In this document: positions 60,639 to 64,000 of the stretch, one piece after another | Layout: each line of letters begins with the position of its first letter | Numbering within the stretch: the first letter of the stretch is position 1 | NCBI RefSeq assembly: GCF_022701255.1 | Contig: NZ_CP031705.1 | Span: 558,001 to 622,000, forward strand | Direction: 5' to 3' | Source: Microcoleus vaginatus HSN003 | Lineage (GTDB): Bacteria; Cyanobacteriota; Cyanobacteriia; Cyanobacteriales; Microcoleaceae | Length of the DNA: 64,000 bases | The notes under the pieces: generated by a model | Told to the model about the DNA's origin: nothing | Database searches by the model: none | What the model saw: the letters and a program-made list of their open reading frames with translations, nothing else | Program-made: the position numbers and the translations under genes

Positions 60639-61367
60639 ATGAAATACGAAATCAAGGTTTTGGAGCCAACGGATTTGTGGTATGTCCAAAATAATATCAA
60701 TCCAGAAACCAATAAGTTTTACCATCCCACTAAAAATATTCCCCTCGTTCAGCAAGCGGAAATTAACTTGAACAATTCGGGAGTGATAATTCAAAAAGGT
60801 GCGCTGCATTGGTGTATGGGAAAATTGACTTCCGGTGTTTATAAAACGGATAACCGTTTGAAAGATATGTGGGTATCTTTGACAACGGAAATGGACTACA
60901 ACGCTCCCGTATATCAAGGGACTGGTACGGTGAAACTGGAACCGAGACAAAAAGGCCATTTCCTGCATTATACGCCGATCGAGCTTTCGGATGCGGAGCA
61001 GTGGGAGTTTGATGACGGTATATTTCAGTTTTGTTCGGACAATGTAGTTATCGGTGCTAAAAAACTGAAATTCCGACAAGTGGCTGCTTCTAATGACGGT
61101 AGGTGGAGAATTGCTGTTACAGCTTTGCGCGAGCAAAAAGCTACTGTTGTAGCAGCTACAAATTCACCGGCTAAGATTGTCGAACTCAGACAAGGTGAAA
61201 CTTTGATAGCTGATTGCGATTTGGTTAAAGGATTTACCAAGGGGATTGAAGAAGATTATCGAAAATTAGGCCATTTTGGCAAAGGGGGTGGAGAGGGTTA
61301 TGTTTGGTATTATCAGGGGAAAGGTAAATTATTAGTATGTGAAAATGATGCTATGGGTTTGGGTTGA
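60639..61367 (+). CDS. AIM24-like protein
   Basis: 242 aa. Beta-rich with 'NSGVIIQKGALHWCMGKLTS' near residue 45, 'GTGTVKLEPRQKGHFLHYTP', and a Gly-rich end 'GHFGKGGGEGYVWYYQGKGK'. The pattern fits the AIM24/TIGR00266 family, a beta-roll fold like TRAP. The role in bacteria is unknown. ATG at 60639 preceded by AGGCGAGGTATATT. Confidence 0.6.
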   Translation: MKYEIKVLEPTDLWYVQNNINPETNKFYHPTKNIPLVQQAEINLNNSGVIIQKGALHWCMGKLTSGVYKTDNRLKDMWVSLTTEMDYNAPVYQGTGTVKLEPRQKGHFLHYTPIELSDAEQWEFDDGIFQFCSDNVVIGAKKLKFRQVAASNDGRWRIAVTALREQKATVVAATNSPAKIVELRQGETLIADCDLVKGFTKGIEEDYRKLGHFGKGGGEGYVWYYQGKGKLLVCENDAMGLG

Positions 61368-61543
61368 GCTGTTTCATTTTTAAGGTAGAGTTTGCTGGAG
61401 CGGTAGCGCGGAATTTTATTGGGCAAATATACTAAAAAAATTACGCGAAACTATAGACGCTAGCATAAAAAATCTGGCCTGATTATTTTCAGGGTGCAGT
61501 TGGAGCGAACTGAGATTTTACACCTCTACTTGGCGGATATTTT

Positions 61544-62347
61544 ATGAATGTAACAAAACTGCTCCTACAGCAGGCGGCGCTTAATGTGCTTGTTGCTTTA
61601 ACAATGGTTCAACCTGGATTGGCAGCGATGCTCGCTGATTCATCGGGGGAACCGAATTTTCTGCCACAGGTACTCGCATACGAGCCGCCCGCGCGCGGAG
61701 CTCCGGGCGATCGCAAAGACGCAGGCAGCCGCGATCCTCACAACTTTTTAGCTTTGATTCCCGCTACAAATATAGGGTTGACAGCGATCGCACATCCGAC
61801 TTTTTGGCTGTACTTGCCGACTTCATTTCCTGATGACATTCCCTTTGAGTTTGTGCTGCGGGACGAACAGCAAGAGGTAGTTTTCCGAACAGTTTTTGAG
61901 CTAAAAAAAGCAGCGGGAATTGCGAGTTTTTCCTTGCCGCAAAATTCACCTACTCTGGAAACTGGCAAGAAGTATCAGTGGTGCTTTTTCTGCGGAAATA
62001 TCTCCCGCCACGGGTGGGTTGAGCGGGTGGCAATGAAACCAGAAATTTTGGTTCAGCTAGAAACAGCATCGCTGAGGCAGCGCGTTTTGCTGTTGGCTAA
62101 ACACGGTTTGTGGTACGAAACTCTCACAGAATTAGTTGCACTGCGCGGCAAACTGTTGAGCCAATTACAGGCAGCTAATTTAGAGGAGAGGCTGCTAATT
62201 TATGCTGAAAATGACTTGCGGTATGAAGCGCTAGCAGAGCTATCTGGATTTGAAAAAATATCATCTCTGGCGACTTTGGATGCTGACTGGGAGGCTTTAT
62301 TACAGCATCCGTTTGTGCGCTTGCACGGGATAGTTTCACCACCGTAA
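61544..62347 (+). CDS. DUF928 protein, exported
   Basis: 267 aa. Signal peptide ('ALNVLVALTMVQPGLAAMLA', cleavage near 28). DUF928 core: 'PHNFLALIPATNIGLTAIAH', 'PTFWLYLPTSFPDDIPFEFV' and 'LETGKKYQWCFFCG'. DUF928 genes often lie next to TPR/CHAT or CHASE2 genes in cyanobacteria, and here a LamG-TPR gene follows 110 bp downstream. Function unknown, probably periplasmic or surface. Confidence 0.83.
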   Translation: MNVTKLLLQQAALNVLVALTMVQPGLAAMLADSSGEPNFLPQVLAYEPPARGAPGDRKDAGSRDPHNFLALIPATNIGLTAIAHPTFWLYLPTSFPDDIPFEFVLRDEQQEVVFRTVFELKKAAGIASFSLPQNSPTLETGKKYQWCFFCGNISRHGWVERVAMKPEILVQLETASLRQRVLLLAKHGLWYETLTELVALRGKLLSQLQAANLEERLLIYAENDLRYEALAELSGFEKISSLATLDADWEALLQHPFVRLHGIVSPP

Positions 62348-62351
62348 CACG

Positions 62352-62440
62352 CAAGATGCCTGTTCCACAAAGAGTAAGTTTTTTTGTGGGCCTTTTCTTA
62401 GCCCGCCCATCAGGAACAGGCAAGATGCCTGTTCCACAAA
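62352..62440. repeat. CAAGATGCCTGTTCCACAAA repeats with hairpin
   Basis: Two exact copies of CAAGATGCCTGTTCCACAAA at 62352-62371 and 62421-62440. The second is part of a perfect hairpin (GGAACAGGCA, AGA, TGCCTGTTCC; 62413-62435). A dispersed palindromic element between the two genes. Confidence 0.75.
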
Positions 62441-62458
62441 AATGAAGTCAACTAAGCC

Positions 62459-64000
62459 ATGAAAGACTCGATATTAAGCGTCTACAATACTTTCAATACA
62501 GAGCCGATCGCCCATTGGTCATTTGATGAAGCAGGCAACTTGGCGAGCGATCGTCCCGAGATCCCTCCGGCGAACCTAATTGACAGCGTTTCCCGTGCTG
62601 TTGAACCATCACAAAACGGGCCGCCGGAAAGTTTGTTGCTGACAGGAGGTTACGTTACTTTTCCAGTAACTCCTTTACTGGATATCGGCACGGAAGACTT
62701 TTCTATTTGTGCCTGGATTCGCACGGGAGATGCCGGAATTGCTAAAATTATCGAGAAGCGAGTTGAAAATTCCGGCCCCAGGCAAGGCTGGTCTTTGTTT
62801 ATTTATCAAGGCAAAATTAACCTGCAAATAGCGGATGCAAAAAATTGGCTAAACTGTGGTGGCGACTATCATGAAAAAATTGATACTTTCCCTGTTGTTA
62901 GCGACGAGCGATGGCATCATGTTGCAGTAACAGTCGATCGCGATCGCATGAATGGCGGGCGCTGGTATGTCGATGGCAAGGAAGTAGGTTGGCGGTTCAG
63001 ACCAATAGACCAACAAGGTTCTCTCAGCAATAATAGGCTCCTAACTCTTGGCAGGCGATCGGACGATTTTGGCGGTATTTTTCGGGGCAATATTGCAGAT
63101 ATTCGGCTATACAAAAGGGTGCTGTTGGCAGCCGAGGTGCAGTCGATATATCGAGCAATTCAGTCTCCTATTAATAATAAAATTGTTGTTCCCGATCGAA
63201 TTATGAAAAGAGCAGCAAGACAGCCCCGCGAGAAAGATTCCTCCTGGGACAGTGCTAATACTTCCCTGGAAAGATACTCGCAGGCGATCGAATACTATCA
63301 GCAGTCGCTAAATATTCATAAAAACAGTGGTAACCGCTACGGAGAAGCGAACTCTCTGAACAATCTAGGCGAAATTTACAGTTTGCTGGGGGAATACTCG
63401 CAAGCAATTCACTGTTACCAGCAGTCGCTAAATATTCAGCGAGACATCGGCAACCGCAGTGGAGAAGCTGCTTCCCTAAACGCTTTGGGAAATATTTACG
63501 ATGCCCTGGGGGAATACTTGCAAGCAATTGACTGTTACCAACAGTCGCTAAATATTGAGCGAGAAACCAACAACCGTCACGGAGAAGCTAGTTCTTGGCG
63601 CGATTTGGGGAGTGCATATTATTCCCTGGGGGAATACTTGCAAGCAATTGAGTGCCAGCAGCAGTCCCTAGATATGGCGCGAAAAATCAACTCTAAGCAT
63701 AGAGAAGTGAACTCCTTGAACGCTTTGGGCCGTACATACGTTTCCCTGGGGCAGTATCAACGGGCGATCGAATACTCTCAAGAGTCTTTGAATCTTGCCC
63801 AGAAAATCGACAACCGCTATGGGGAAGCGAATTCCTTGGTGACTCTGGGCAATGCTTACAGTAATTTGGGGAATTACTTGCGGGCGATCGAATTCTACAA
63901 ACAGTCCTTAGATATTCAGCAGGAAATGGGCGATCGCTCTGGGCAAGCGACTTCCTGGCGAAATCTTGGCAATGCTTACCGCTGTTTGGGGCAGTGCCAA
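62459..64000 (+). CDS. LamG-TPR protein, 5' part
   Basis: Open from the ATG at 62459 to the window end (514 codons seen). Residues 1-225 hold a LamG/concanavalin-like domain ('GYVTFPVTPLLDIGTEDFSI', 'WHHVAVTVDRDRMNGGRWYV', 'FRGNIADIRLYKRVLLAAEV'). From residue 265 on there are kinesin-light-chain-like TPR units of exactly 40 residues ('YSQAIEYYQQSLNIHKNSGN', 'RYGEANSLNNLGEIYSLLGE'), at least six, with highly similar DNA. Similar cyanobacterial proteins continue into a CHAT protease domain, but the end is outside the window. No signal peptide is visible. Confidence 0.82.
   Translation, partial: MKDSILSVYNTFNTEPIAHWSFDEAGNLASDRPEIPPANLIDSVSRAVEPSQNGPPESLLLTGGYVTFPVTPLLDIGTEDFSICAWIRTGDAGIAKIIEKRVENSGPRQGWSLFIYQGKINLQIADAKNWLNCGGDYHEKIDTFPVVSDERWHHVAVTVDRDRMNGGRWYVDGKEVGWRFRPIDQQGSLSNNRLLTLGRRSDDFGGIFRGNIADIRLYKRVLLAAEVQSIYRAIQSPINNKIVVPDRIMKRAARQPREKDSSWDSANTSLERYSQAIEYYQQSLNIHKNSGNRYGEANSLNNLGEIYSLLGEYSQAIHCYQQSLNIQRDIGNRSGEAASLNALGNIYDALGEYLQAIDCYQQSLNIERETNNRHGEASSWRDLGSAYYSLGEYLQAIECQQQSLDMARKINSKHREVNSLNALGRTYVSLGQYQRAIEYSQESLNLAQKIDNRYGEANSLVTLGNAYSNLGNYLRAIEFYKQSLDIQQEMGDRSGQATSWRNLGNAYRCLGQCQ

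Noticed and set aside
63240..64000. Regular 120-bp repeats as a possible CRISPR array
   Set aside because: The repeats are translated TPR units in one open frame with no unique spacers.

Overview
The window looks like chromosome from a filamentous, Oscillatoriales-type cyanobacterium (Microcoleus/Oscillatoria/Phormidium-like). This is inferred from the photosystem I genes psaL and psaI, an NdhP-like NDH-1 peptide, a DUF2996 protein, several other cyanobacterium-type proteins, very frequent GCGATCGC (HIP1) words, heptameric ATCTAAA tandem repeats between genes, and a crowd of Uma2-type nuclease genes.

Layout. 1-5.4 kb: the end of an MCE/MlaD-type lipid-transport gene, one intact Uma2 gene, a second Uma2 gene split by an IS701-family element (and frameshifted), and an IS66-family element. 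5.4-20.4 kb: a glycosylation cluster with two giant methyltransferase/glycosyltransferase fusions, three TPR plus O-GlcNAc-transferase-like (GT41/SPINDLY) proteins, a GT2 enzyme and a type IV pilin. 20.5-31.7 kb: mostly housekeeping or unknown genes (AI-2E transporter, DUF39 homocysteine-biosynthesis protein, TPR protein, RelE-type toxin-antitoxin pair, SdhA) mixed with decayed Uma2 genes and one homopolymer frameshift. 32-41.7 kb: an LPLAT acyltransferase next to an alpha/beta hydrolase, a DUF2996 protein, unknown cyanobacterial genes, psaL-psaI, the TIGR04283/TIGR04282 glycosyltransferase pair, nadA and a metallophosphoesterase.

41.7-52 kb: the most unusual part. A 10.15-kb island sits in tRNA-Ser(UGA), bounded by a 20-bp direct repeat of the tRNA 3' end. 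It carries a tyrosine recombinase beside attR, a primase/SF3-helicase gene (broken by an in-frame TGA and an IS701-family insertion whose removal restores the frame), a ribbon-helix-helix-like protein, and a seven-gene operon of small, mostly membrane or paralogous proteins whose reading frames overlap by 1-10 nt. Two DNA words are massively over-represented: TGTAGACA (18 exact copies) and GAGTTACC (8 copies within 128 bp). Each is used in more than one coding phase or orientation, so selection appears to act on the DNA. I read this as a P4-like replicating island with iteron or centromere-like arrays buried in its genes.

52-64 kb: a TnpB gene, a KilA-N protein, a class II tRNA with the odd anticodon CCU, unknown and repeat proteins, a nonsense-interrupted pentapeptide-repeat gene behind a 32-bp perfect palindrome, an NdhP-like gene, 3-methyladenine glycosylase, a GH57 hydrolase, an AIM24-like protein, a DUF928 protein and the start of a LamG-TPR protein that runs off the window.
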